Shown piece by piece: positions 1 to 11,430 of a stretch of 64,000 bases of DNA. The stretch's first letter is position 1. Each line of letters begins with the position of its first letter. The notes below the pieces were generated by a model that was not told the DNA's origin, searched no databases, and saw only the letters and a list, made by a program, of their open reading frames with translations. Source of the DNA: Pardosa pseudoannulata (Eukaryota; Arthropoda; Arachnida; Araneae; Lycosidae); the NCBI GenBank assembly GCA_032207245.1, contig CM063508.1, positions 119,774,407-119,838,406 on the forward strand, in the 5' to 3' direction. The translations under genes and the position numbers were made by a program.

Positions 1-37
<37 letters not shown>

Positions 38-79
38 TATATATATTTATATATGTACATATATATGTATATATATATG

Positions 80-162
<83 letters not shown>

Positions 163-175
163 GTATATATATGTC

Positions 176-256
<81 letters not shown>

Positions 257-285
257 ATATTTATATATATATACATGTATATATA
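1..285. repeat. (AT)n microsatellite with TATG and GTGT interruptions
   Basis: Almost pure alternating TA, broken by ATG triplets and by two (GT)n tracts near 211-224 and 245-256. It begins at the first base of the window, so its left limit is unknown. Open frames across it read only as Y/I/M/C/V dipeptide-like strings and are low-complexity artefacts. Confidence 0.97.
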
Positions 286-3200
286 TTGCAGAAGCGTAAT
301 TCGAACTCAAGAACATTCTCACATTCAAGAACACAGCATGCTATTTGAGTAGCTATCTACAGCATGCGCGAGTAGCTATCTGTCACATTAGCTCTTGTTC
401 ACTACAGCGAAGGAATGCTGAGTTAGGGCCACTGGCTGTAGCCCATCTGTACTTCTTGATTCAGTTTTAGGTGTATTCGAAATCACAAATGAAAATTTTT
501 AACTGTATTCTGTAAATATGTCATTCATTGTGATCAAATAAATCAAACACACCCAGTTATTAAAGTTTAATAGTTCTGCTCTGTGGTAAGAATAATAGGT
601 CGTCACAGGCCATGGATATTTTCATTTATTGAATATAGCTTGATATCAATCTCACAAGGCTCAACTAGTCTTTTGCATTGATAGGAAAATAGTTTATGGA
701 AAGAAAGGGTCATTAAAGGTATACTTGTGAACTGTTGATTACTAAACTCCATGGCAGGAATAGATCATTCAGGTTGATGTTTGATGAAATTGTTTCATAG
801 TATATTGGTATTAATAAGCACAGTGTTATTCGCCAAACGTTTGAAACATTTCTCGCAAGTCGCGTTGTCTACCATTACCACTAAGTTTATTTTACGATGA
901 AAGTGATGTCTTGCGTTAGACTTTTAACATGATTTCTTAAGTTCCATGTATATCATTCAAATTGTAGACCGTTAAAATCCAAATTTTTTGTAATTTTCAA
1001 AATGTCCCATCCCATTACTTCCTGCGTTTGTTCCAGTCTGGTAATCACAGAAGTTTTCATAAGTTACAGTTTGTCATAACTGAAAAGACCCAAATGCTTT
1101 ATATTTGCGTCTAGTTGTGGGTTGCAGTTTTACCAACTTTTTATGGAGCTGGAAGTCTTCTTTACCTACATATATGTGATGAGCAAATATACCGAGAGGT
1201 ATATATCCTTCATACCAATATATATACTCAGGCCTTAAACTTCCATATAACAAGATTTCTTCCCATAAATAGTAAAACCTTAATAATAAAATCGTACAAA
1301 GTCGTAAAATATGCATGTAATCTTTATCCGGAAATATTATACAAAATTAAGACCAACATTAAAGCGTACCGTAATACCATAAATGAGGCCAACAGCTTGA
1401 TGTACAAAGTCTTTCCTCCGAGCATGTAAATTCATTGGTAGTAACTGCAAATGAATGGGCTGACAGATAATTTACTCCAATAAATAGGTTTACGAGTATG
1501 TAACCCTAGACAACACAAAACACTAAGGAATAAAAAAATTAAAATCTATTGAAGAAATGGGATTAATTATCGAAGCAAAAGGAAGCCAAGATCACCAAAG
1601 GAAATGAGAACTTTCAAAAATCAAAGGAAAACACGAATAAATATGAATTTAAATTCAAAAATAAAAGTCAAGCATAAGCGTTAATTTAAGAATAAGAATT
1701 TCAATAATACGATATGAATTTCTGACACACGCATGAGAGTCCAACACATGACATATCTACCACATTCTATAATATTGAAGTAACATCTATGTCTACGCAC
1801 TCTATCTTATACGATTCCATTAGTGATTTTTTTTCCGATGACGACTTTTTGTTACCAAAGGCAAATGGCAGGTTACTGAACATATCTATAAAAGTTTAAA
1901 AAACAAAATGATGATATACTTAAAATTTTTATAACATTTTAAGCATAATAAGGCGATTTCCCGCAGTAGGGAAAATTCTCAAATTATGACAATTCTGGCC
2001 TTAGTTTCAAACGGAAGGGCAGTTTATCGTTTGTCTATTGGCTTTTGTAAACATGAAAATCAATGGGAAGCTCATTATAGTAGTTCATGAAGTTGCGACA
2101 AATTGCCTTATAAAAAACAATTTTTAGCATTAGGGTCAAATTAAATATTGTTGTTGCGTATATCAATGGTTTTAATATTTGTTTTAAAAATATTATCGTT
2201 TATCATTAGCTTTATTTTAATTTTTCTTTTCTGGTGTGGCAACTTTTGAAAAGAAAGAATAACAAGTTTTTCTGATTAGATCGGAATATTGTAAGATAAC
2301 GGAAAGTATTTATATGAAATTATCAAAAGAAATCTTATGGTGCTTCGTGTATTTTCTATGAAACTGTCTTTTTCATACAGTATTTAATAATAAGAATAGA
2401 AAATAAAAACGGTATTTAATTTACACGTAACAACGCTTTGTCGGGAATTGGAACTTAGGAAAACCATAGAATGGATGTTATCTAGAGACTTCAAGTTCCT
2501 GCAATCGCTGGTGGGGGGGAGGGTAATTCACCCCTTTCGAAAAACATCCCTTGGATTTGTAGATTAGAAATTCCCGCAATAAGAAAAATATAATGAGTTT
2601 TACCTGTGAAATATCTAGTTGATCTTGAATATATTTGTACTTAACACTTCAGTATTAAAATGGTTTTTATAGAAAACAATCATAGAAGAAAAACATTCTT
2701 TTATAATTCTGACAAAAACAGCAAAAAAAAAGAGTCATTCCAAATCAGTACATACCAAATCCCCTATATAATAATAGCCTAAGTTATCTGTCCGCAAATT
2801 TATGAAGCGGTTGGACCTGGAATGGATAGAGACATCCATTCAAAGCGAATAAAGTTTATCTTCTCCTAAACTATCGATCCGATTCTAAAATAAATTTGTA
2901 TAAATATGCTACATATCACAGCAAAAAATACTGTCGTCTTTAAAACGTCCGAAATCCACCTTTTCGCCCCTTTTCGAGAGTTTAATGCCGTTATTTCAAG
3001 CCCTATTTTCCCCGGTTAAGAGCAGGCGATTACATTTAACCATTTATCACTTAATAAATAGGAAAAATAACAATTTTTTCTAGCATTGTGACGTCATTCC
3101 TTTAACCATCTCATTGAATCATTTCATATTTTACACTATTTAAATATCGTCTACATTATTATAATATCTTTTACCACTGAACTTAGATATTACGTAAATG

Positions 3201-4990
3201 ATTTTCTTTTATATTTGGCTTAAATAATAGATTAGGTGCATATGTGATAATTTTAAATTGAATCATCGATTATTTTTTTGTTGCAATGAAAATTTTATCA
3301 CCGGTATTAACAATAAATTCTTTTCATATAAGTCTAGGAGTCTATTTCACGGACTACTAAATATCTAACTTTTAATTTATATATATATTTGGAAATTAAG
3401 AAGTTTGTTCGTTTGTGTGTTTGTTTTTCATACATAACCACACGGTTTGACTAAATGAATTCAATGTGATTCTAAACTGCGTTACAGGATCGGGAGACTC
3501 TAGAGGAGTATGACGATAAATAATTTATTGAGAGTGAACCAGATAATTCTCAGCCAAAAAACAAACCATTTTTTACCTGCCTCATTGGGTACTTAACAGT
3601 TCTGGAATATATTTAAAATTTTACTAATCCCGTCATATGATGGGCTGTATGCTAGTTTAACAATAAACAGAAACAGTAAAAGAAACATAAAATCTCATTA
3701 AAGTAGCAAAAGAGCATCAAATCAGGATAGCGAACTATGGGCTTATAATACAACTGTACCGGATAAGTATTTCAAAATAGCTATCTAATCTGCTTTCTTG
3801 GTTGTATTCATTAATCTATTACATCTCTTTAATTCGAAAGTTGTATTTTTATTTTATATAACACAAAAATACCTTTGGTATTTTAAGACTCATTTCTTTA
3901 AACTTCAGTGAACTACTCTACCATTTTTTGAATTACTAAAACTACTCCTCTGTTTTCTTGTGAAATTAAATCCGACATATCGTCTTTTCCTTTAAAACAG
4001 ACGCGATGATTAAAGGATTTCTCCGATTGACTAAAATTTCGTAGAAATTACAGCTTTTTATCTTATGGTTTAAAGGGTTTATTACGATTCTTGTTATGAT
4101 TACAGTATTTATTTTAAGTCTTGCTCAAACTTAGGAGTATTTTCTTTCAAAGAAAATCCAACTTCAATACATTCTACTAAATATTAACACACACACCATT
4201 ATTTAAACCTGGGATAATTACTTTTATACATATCATTAATGCTAAAGGTAAAGCTCTTCGAAAAATATGGCGATTAATTTTATTCCCTTTTTAAATTTCA
4301 ACGTATGTCATTTTGTTCCATCCATTTCTACGGCTTTAAAATCTTCAACATTTAATTTCCTTTATAAGAAAAGTTTTGAAACAATACTTGAAAAATTTTA
4401 TCACTTTTGATTAAATATAAGCTTTACTATGTATAAAGTTTTACTTAAAAATTTGAGAAGCTGCATTACTTGAAAATTTAATTTCTTTTCCCTTGTATGT
4501 AAAGGAAAAAGCTTTTCATATTTGTTTTAAATGGTATTTAATTAAAATAAAATCCAATTAAAATTCATTAAGCGCATAAAGATGACTTTCTTTAATTTAC
4601 ACATTTCCTTTGGGAAAACTTAGATTTCCATAAAGTATTTATTATTTCTCCGATCAAAAGAAGATTTGAAAAACATTTGAAGTGCTACATCTTTGTGGTT
4701 TAAATGTATTTTTGAAATGTTTAATTAATACAGAATAAAAGACACATTTTCATTTTCTGTAACTTAAAAAAATATTAAATTTGATTAATTTTATTCATTG
4801 TGAGGGGAAGTATGGTGTTAAAGAATTATAACTGTAGATAATAAAGGACGCGTGTGACAATTTTCTAAACGTTTAATAGAAAACAAAAGTCTCACAATTG
4901 GAGAGACCAAGAAAACAAATTTCGCTATTTTTAACAATATTTTTAATTTTTAACAAATAAATCGAAGTAGTAGCAATGACGCATAAAGAA
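286..4990. other. AT-rich sequence with no recognisable gene
   Basis: Apparently single-copy DNA with frequent stops in all frames. The longest internal open frame (1,115-1,429, plus strand, 104 codons) overlaps a similar-sized frame on the opposite strand at 1,074-1,316. Neither has a recognisable domain, signal peptide or repeat, and this length is not unusual by chance over several kilobases. I recognise no splice-supported exon series, RNA gene or intact transposon. Short A/T homopolymers and a G-run at about 2,512-2,522 are the only local peculiarities. Confidence 0.6.
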
Positions 4991-4995
4991 GCTTA

Positions 4996-5095
4996 GCCAA
5001 CGAGCTCAGTGGACGAATGGTCAAAGCACACGATCCAGACCCGAAGATTGTGGGTTCGATGCTTGCCATGGCGGTTGATCCAAAGTACGGATTTT
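4996..5095 (+). repeat. tRNA-derived SINE relic (Pol III A and B boxes)
   Basis: An A-box-like TGGACGAATGG at 5,010-5,020 is followed after 32 bp by a B-box-like GGTTCGATGCT at 5,053-5,063. This is the order and spacing of a tRNA internal promoter. The left part resembles the D-arm of class II tRNAs (compare TGGCCGAGTGG). The sequence around GATCCAGA and GTGGGTTCGA resembles the tRNA-like heads of arthropod SINEs. No clean cloverleaf can be drawn, because the anticodon loop would be about ten bases and the acceptor arms do not pair fully. A functional tRNA is therefore unlikely. No poly-A tail or target duplication was found, so the body is undefined and the 3' limit is a guess. Confidence 0.6.
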
Positions 5096-5631
5096 TAATT
5101 TAAAAATGTTATTTATTGTTTCCTTATGTTCTTGAACATTCTACATCTTTCTTTAATATGTAAATTAGTTATTTCTCGAATATTCTGTTCGGGTATAAAA
5201 GCTGATACCCACTAGTTGTAGGCAACTTCTCGATCTCGTAAAGTTGCGAGTTGCTACTTAACCCCTTCCGGTACGATTTAATAATGAAAAACTATGCGTG
5301 AAGTAACCATTAATTTTTTATTTAAAAAACTTGTTTTATTTTACAATTCTTACATATTCTTAATTAAAATCCACTTTTTACATAGTGTTAAGTATCAGAA
5401 ACGGTAAAATTAAGATAATAGTCTTCAAGCTAGTGGTACTTTTCAAAACAAAGTGCAAAGGAATTCTGAATTGTTTACATCGCCAGGGAGTCTCACTTCT
5501 AATTTGATTCTTGTAACACATACGGCATTTCTTAGTAGGTTTTCTTTTATTCTGACTCATCAATTTGGCAGTGACTTGTACCAAGAAACTTTAAATAAAC
5601 AATATGTAATAGTGACCTGGGATTTCCACAA
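5096..5631. other. AT-rich spacer up to the satellite 1 edge
   Basis: No gene is visible. A 7-bp inverted repeat, GCAACTT at 5,222-5,228 and AAGTTGC at 5,241-5,247, is the only structure noted. Opposed 63-68 codon frames at 5,378-5,644 have no recognisable content, and one of them runs into the satellite. Confidence 0.6.
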
Positions 5632-8600
5632 AGTCTTAGGTTGATTCCTGTTTATTCGAAGCGGGTAAAGTGAGTCTTAGGTTAATTCCGGTTTATCCGA
5701 AGCGATTAAAGTGAGTCTTAGGTTAATTCATGAGTCTTAGGTTGATTCCTGTTTATTCGAAGCGGGTAGAGTGAGTCTAAGGTTATTTCCTGAGTCATAG
5801 GTTGATTCCGGTTTATCCGAAGCAGGTAAAGTGAGTCTTAGGTTAATTCCGGTTTATCCGAAGCGGAAAAGTAAGTCTTAGGTTAATTCCTGAGTCTTAG
5901 GTTGATTCCGGTTTATCCGAAGCGGGTAAAGTGAGTATTAGATTAATTCCGGTTTATCCGAAGCGGGTAAAGTGAGTCTTAGGTTAATTCCTGAGTCTTA
6001 GGTTGATTCCGGTTTATCCGAATCAGGTTAAGTGAGTCTAAAGGTTAATTCCGGTTTATTCGAAGAGGGTAAAGTGAGTCTTAGGTTAATTCCTGAGTCT
6101 TAGGTTGATTCCGGTTTATCCAAAGCGGGTAAAGTGAGTCTAAGGTTAATTCCGGTTTATCCGAATGTGGTAAAGTGAGTCTTAGGTTGATTCCGGTTTA
6201 TCCGAAGCGGGTAAAGTGAGCCTTATGTTAATTCCGGTTTATCCGAAGCGGGTAAAGTGAGTCTTAGGTTAATTCCTGAGTCTTATTTTGATTCCGGTTT
6301 ATCCGAAGCGGGTAAAGTGAGTCTTAGGTTAATTCCGGTTTATCCGAAGCGGGTAAAGTGAGTCTTAGGTTAATTCCTGAGTCTTATTTTGATTCCGGTT
6401 TATCCGAAGCGGGTAAAGTGAGTCTTAGGTTGAATCCGGTTTATCCGAAGCGGGTAAAGTGAGTCTTAGGTTAATTTCGGTTTATCCGTAGCGGGTAAAG
6501 TGAGTCTTAGGTTAATTCCTGAGTCTTAGATTGATTCCGGTTTATCCAAAGCGGGTAAAGTGAGTCTTAGGTTACTTCCGGTTTATCCGAAGCGATTAAA
6601 GTGAGTCTTAGGTTACTTCCTGAGTCTTAGGTTGATTCCGGTTTATCCGAAGCGGGTAAAGTGAGTCTTAGGTTAATTCCGGTTTATCCGAAGCGATTAA
6701 AGTGAGTCTTAGGTTAATTCCTGAGTCTTAGGTTGATTCCGGTTTATCCGAAGCGGGTAAAGTGAGTCTTAGGTCAATTCCTGAGTCTTAGGTTGATTCC
6801 GGTTTATCCGCAGCGGGTAAAGTGATTCTTAGGTTAATTCCTGAGTCTTAGGTTGATTCCGGTTTATCCGAAGCGGGTAAAGTGAGTCTTAGGTTAATTC
6901 CGGTTTATCCGAAGCGGGTAAAGTGAGTCTTAGGTTAATTAATGAGTCTTAGATTGATTCCGGTTTATCCAAAGCGGGTAAAGTGAGTCTTAGGTTACTT
7001 CCGGTTTATCCGAAGCGGAAAAGTGAGTCTTAGGTCAATTCCTGAGTCTTAGATTGATTCCGGTTTATCCGCAGCGGGTAAAGTGAGTCTTAGGTTAATT
7101 CCGGTTTATCCGAAGAGGAAAAAGGGAATCTTATGTTAATTCCTGAGTCTTAGGTTGATTCCGGTTTATCCGAAGCGGGTAAAGTGAGTCTTAGGTTAAT
7201 TCCGGTTTATCCGAAGTGGTTAAAATGAGTTTTAGGTTGATTCCGTTTTATCCGAAGCGGGTAAAGTGAGTCTTAAGTTGAATCCGTTTTATCCGAAGCG
7301 GGTAAAGTGAGTCTTAGGTTAATTCCGGTTTATCCGAGCGGGTAAAGTGAGTCTTAGGTTGAATCCGGTTTATCCGAAGCGGGTAAAGTGAGTCTTAGGT
7401 TAATTCCTTAGTCTTAGGTTGATTCCGGATTATCCGAATCGGGTAAAGTGAGTCTTAGGTTAATTCCGGTTTATTCGAAACGGGTAAAGTGAGTCTTAGG
7501 TTAATTCCTGAGTCTTAGATTGATTCCGGTTTATCCGAAGCGGGTAAAGTGAGTCTTAGGTTAATTCCGGTTTATCCGAAGCGGGTAAAGTGAGTCTTAG
7601 TTTGATTCCGGTTTATCCGAAGCGGGTAAAGTGAGTCTTAAGTTAATTCCGGTTTATCCGAAGCCGAAAAGTGAGTCTCAGGTTAATTTCTGAGTCTTAG
7701 GTTGATTCCGGTTTATCCGAAGCGGGTGAAGTGAGTCTTAAGTTAATTCCTGAGTCTTAGGTTGATTCCGGATTATCCGAATCGGGTAAAGTGAGTCTTA
7801 GGTTAATTCCGGTTTATTCGAAACGGGTAAAGTGAGTCTTAGGTTAATTCCTGAGTCTTACTTTGATTCCGGTTTATCAGAAGCGGGTAAAGTGGGTCTT
7901 AGGTTGAATCCGGTTTATCCGAAGCGGGTAAAGTGAGTCTTAGGTTAATTCCGGGTTATCCGTAGCGGGTAAAGTGAGTCTTATGTTAATTTCTGAGTCT
8001 TAGATTGATTCCGGTTTATCCAAAGCGGGTAAAGTGAGTCTCAGGTTAATTCCGGTTTATCCGAAGCGGGTAAAGTGAGTCTTAGATTAATTCTGGTTTA
8101 TCCGAAGCGGGTAAAGTGAGTCTTAAGTTAATTCCGGTTTATCCGAAGCCGAAAAGTGAGTCTCAGGTTAATTTCTGAGTCTTAGGTTGATTCCGGTTTA
8201 TCCGAAGCGGGTGAAGTGAGTCTTACGTTAATTCCGGTTTATCCGAAGCGGGTGAAGTGAGTCTTAAGTTAATTCCTGAGTCTTAGGTTGATTCCGGATT
8301 ATCCGAATCGGGTAAAGTGAGTCTTAGGTTAATTCCGGTTTATCCGAAGTGGTTAAAGTGAGTCTTAGGTTGATTCCGGTTTATCCGAAGCGGGCACAGT
8401 GAGTCTTGGGTTAATTCCGGATTATCCGAAGCGGGTAGAGTGAGTCTAAGGTTATTTCCTGAGTCGTAGGTTGATTCCGGTTTATCCGAAGCAGGTAAAG
8501 TGAGTCTTAGGTTAATTCCGGTTTATCCGAAGCGAAAAAGTGAGTCTTAGTTTAATTCCTGAGTCTTAGGTTAATTCCGGTTTATCCGAAGCGTGTACAG

Positions 8601-9234
8601 TAAGTCTTATGTTTATTCCGGTTTATCCGAAGCGGGTAGAGTGAGTCTAATGTTAATTCCTGAGTCTTAGGTTGATTCCGGTTTATCCGAAGCGGGTACA
8701 GTGAGTCTTATGTTAATTCCGGTTTATCCGTAGTGGTTAAAGTGAGTCTTAGGTTGATTCCGAATTATCCGAAGCGGGCACAGTGAGTCTTGGGTTAATT
8801 CCGGTTTATCCGAAGCGATTAAAGTGAGTCTTAGGTTAATTCCGGTTTATCCGAAGCGGATAAAGTGAGTCTTATGTTAATTCCTGAGTCTTAGGTTGAT
8901 TCCGGTTTATCCGAAGCGTGTACAGTAAGTCTTATGTTTATTTCGGTTTATCCGAAGCGGGTAGAGTGAGTCTAATGTTAATTCCTGAGTCTTAGGTTAA
9001 TTCCGGTTTATCCAAAGCGGGTAAAGTGAGTCTAAGGTTAATTCCGGTTTATCCGAAGCGGGTAAAGTGAGTCTTAGGTTAATTCCGGTTTATCCGAATG
9101 TGGTAAAGTGAGTCTTAGTTTGATTCCGGTTTATCCGAAGTTGATTCCGGTTTATCCGAAGCGGGAACAGTGAGTCTTAGTTAATTCCTGAGTATGTTGA
9201 TTCCGGTTTATCCGAAGCGGGTAAAGTGAGTCTT

Positions 9235-9480
9235 AAGTTAATTAATGTGTCTTCTATTCCTTTTTTTTTTTCAGACTTTTTTTTCTTTTTTCTCAGGTGG
9301 ATTCTGTTTATTCCGATGCGGGTAAAGTGAGTCTTAGTTTAATTCCGGGTTATTCGAAGCGGGTAAAGGGAGTCTTAGGTTAATTCCGGTTTATCCGAAG
9401 CGGGTCAAATCAGTCTTAGTTTTAATTTTCCGGTTATAATTCCTTAGCGGGTAAAGTGAGTCTTATGTATAATTCTTAGT
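9235..9480. other. Disrupted satellite 1 stretch with polypyrimidine tract
   Basis: Regular units stop near 9,240. A T-rich, C-interrupted tract occupies about 9,251-9,296. Several units with unusual indels follow before regular spacing returns near 9,500. This could be a short insertion with local decay, or a consensus error. Confidence 0.7.
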
Positions 9481-10953
9481 CTTAGATTGATTCCGATTAT
9501 CCAAAGCGGGTAAAGTGAGTCTTAGGTTAATTCTTGAGTCTTAGGTTAATTCCGGTTTATCCGAAGCGGGTAAAGTGAGTCTTAGGTTAATTCCGGTTTA
9601 TCCGAAGCGGGTAAAGTGAGTCTTAGATTCCGGATTCCGAAGCGGGTAAAGTGAGTCTTAGGTTAATTCCGGTTTATCCGAAGCGGGTAAAGTGAGTCTT
9701 AGGTTAATTCCTGAGTCTTAGGTTGATTCCGGTTTATCCGAAGCGGGTAAAGTGAGTCTTAGGTTAATTCCTGAGTCTTAGGTTGATTCCGGTTTATCCG
9801 AAGCGGGTAAAGTGAGTCTTAGGTTAATTCCGGTTTATCCGAAGCGGAAAAAGTCAGTCTTAGGTTAATTCCTGAGTCTTAGGTTGATTCCGGTTTATTC
9901 GAAGCGGGTAAAGTGAGTCTTAGGTTAATTCCGGTTTATCCGAAGCGGGTAAAGTGAGTCTTAGGTTAATTCCTGAGTCTTAGGTTGATTCCGGTTTATC
10001 CGAAGCGGGTAAAGTGAGTCTTAGGTTAATTCCGGTTTATCCGAAGCGGTTAAAGTGAGTCTTAGGTTGATTCCGGTTTATCCGAAGCGGGTAAAGTGAG
10101 TCTTAGGTTAATTCCGGTTTATCCGAAGCGGGTAAAGTGAGTCTTAGGTTAATTCCGGTTTATCCGAAGCGGGTAAAGTGAGTCTTAGGTTAATTCCGGT
10201 TTATCCGAAGCGGGTAAAGTGAGTCTTAGGTTAATTCCTGAGTCTTAGGTTGATTCCGGTTTATCCGAAGCGGGTAAAGTGAGTCTTAGGTTGAATCCGG
10301 TTTATCCGAAGCGGGTAAAGTGAGTCTTAGGTTAATTCCTGAGTCTTAGGTTGATTCCGGTTTATCCGAAGCGGGTAAAGTGAGTCTTAGGTTAATTCCG
10401 GTTTATCCGAAGCGGGTAAAGTGAGTCAGTTTTAGGTTAATTCCGGTTTATCCGAAGCGGGTAAAGTGAGTCTAAGTTTAATTCCTGAGTCTTAGGTTGA
10501 TTCCGGTTTATCCGAAGCGGGTAAAGTGAGTCTTAGGTTAATTCCGGTTTATCCGAAGCGGGTAAAGTGAGTCTTAGGTTAATTCCTGAGTCTTAGGTTG
10601 ATTCCGGTTTATCCGAAGCGGGTAAAGTGAGTCTTAGGTTAATTCCGGTTTATCCGAAGCGGGTAAAGTGAGTCTTAGGTTAATTCCTGAGTCTTAGGTT
10701 GATTCCGGTTTATCCGAAGCGGGTAAAGTGAGTCTTAGGTTAATTCCGGTTTATCCGAAGCGGGTAAAGTGAGTCTTAGGTTAATTCCTGAGTCTTAGAT
10801 TGATTCCGGTTTATCCGAAGCGGGTAAAGTGAGTCTTAGGTTAATTCCGGTTTATCCGAAGCGATTAAAGTGAGTCTTAGGTTAATTCCTGAGTCTTAGG
10901 TTAATTCCGGTTTATCCGAAGCGGGTAAAGTGAGTCTTAGGTTAATTCCGGTT

Positions 10954-11430
10954 TAGTCTTAGTTAATTCCGGTTTAAAGCGTTATCCTAGGTTAATTTTT
11001 AATCCGAAGCGGTAAAGTGAGTTTAGGTTAATTTATGGTTGATTCCGGTTTTATCCGAAGCGGGTAAGAGTTTAGTTTATATTAAGAGTCTTTCTTTATT
11101 GAGGGTAAAGTGATCTAGGTAATCCGGTTTTTCCGGTGGTTAAAGGTTATTCCGATTTCCGGTTGCGGGTAAAGTGAGTTTATTAAAGTGAGTCTTAGTT
11201 TCCGTTTAATCGTATTGTCTAAAGTTTATTTGGGTTTTAGGTTAGTGATTATCTTAGGGGGTATTGAGTTTAGGTTTAGGTTTAAGTGAGTCTAGGTTAA
11301 TTCTTAGTTTAATTCCGGTTTATCCGAGTTAGGTTAATTCCGGTATTTCCGTTTATAAGTCGAAAGTGAGTCTTAATTATTGGGGTAAAAGTTCTTGAGT
11401 TTTTTAGTTTTTTCCGAGTTTATTTAGTCT
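10954..11430. other. Scrambled interior of satellite 1
   Basis: For about 480 bp the familiar satellite words are present but truncated, reordered and separated by irregular indels. Units on both sides are close to consensus. No foreign element, terminal repeat or target duplication can be defined. The abrupt edges and indel-dominated damage look more like poor long-read consensus or a misjoined array than old mutational decay, but the sequence alone cannot decide. Confidence 0.75.

Noticed and set aside
33..352. Overlapping open frames of 80-99 codons on both strands
   Set aside because: They are translations of an (AT)n/(GT)n microsatellite with alternating Y/I/M/V residues and no coding character.
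1074..1429. Opposed frames of 104 (plus) and 80 (minus) codons
   Set aside because: They overlap each other and show no domain, codon bias or homologous motif I can recognise. This length is expected by chance over several kilobases.
3390..3660. Sequence with GTTTGTTCGTTTGTGTG resembling heads of some dispersed arthropod repeats
   Set aside because: Only a vague resemblance; no defined ends, target duplication or second copy in the window.
4996..5072. Functional tRNA gene
   Set aside because: The acceptor stem does not close and the anticodon loop would be about ten bases; only the A and B boxes are convincing.
5257..5290. Possible piggyBac end: TTAACCCCTTCCGG
   Set aside because: No matching inverted end followed by TTAA was found nearby, so it cannot be told from chance.
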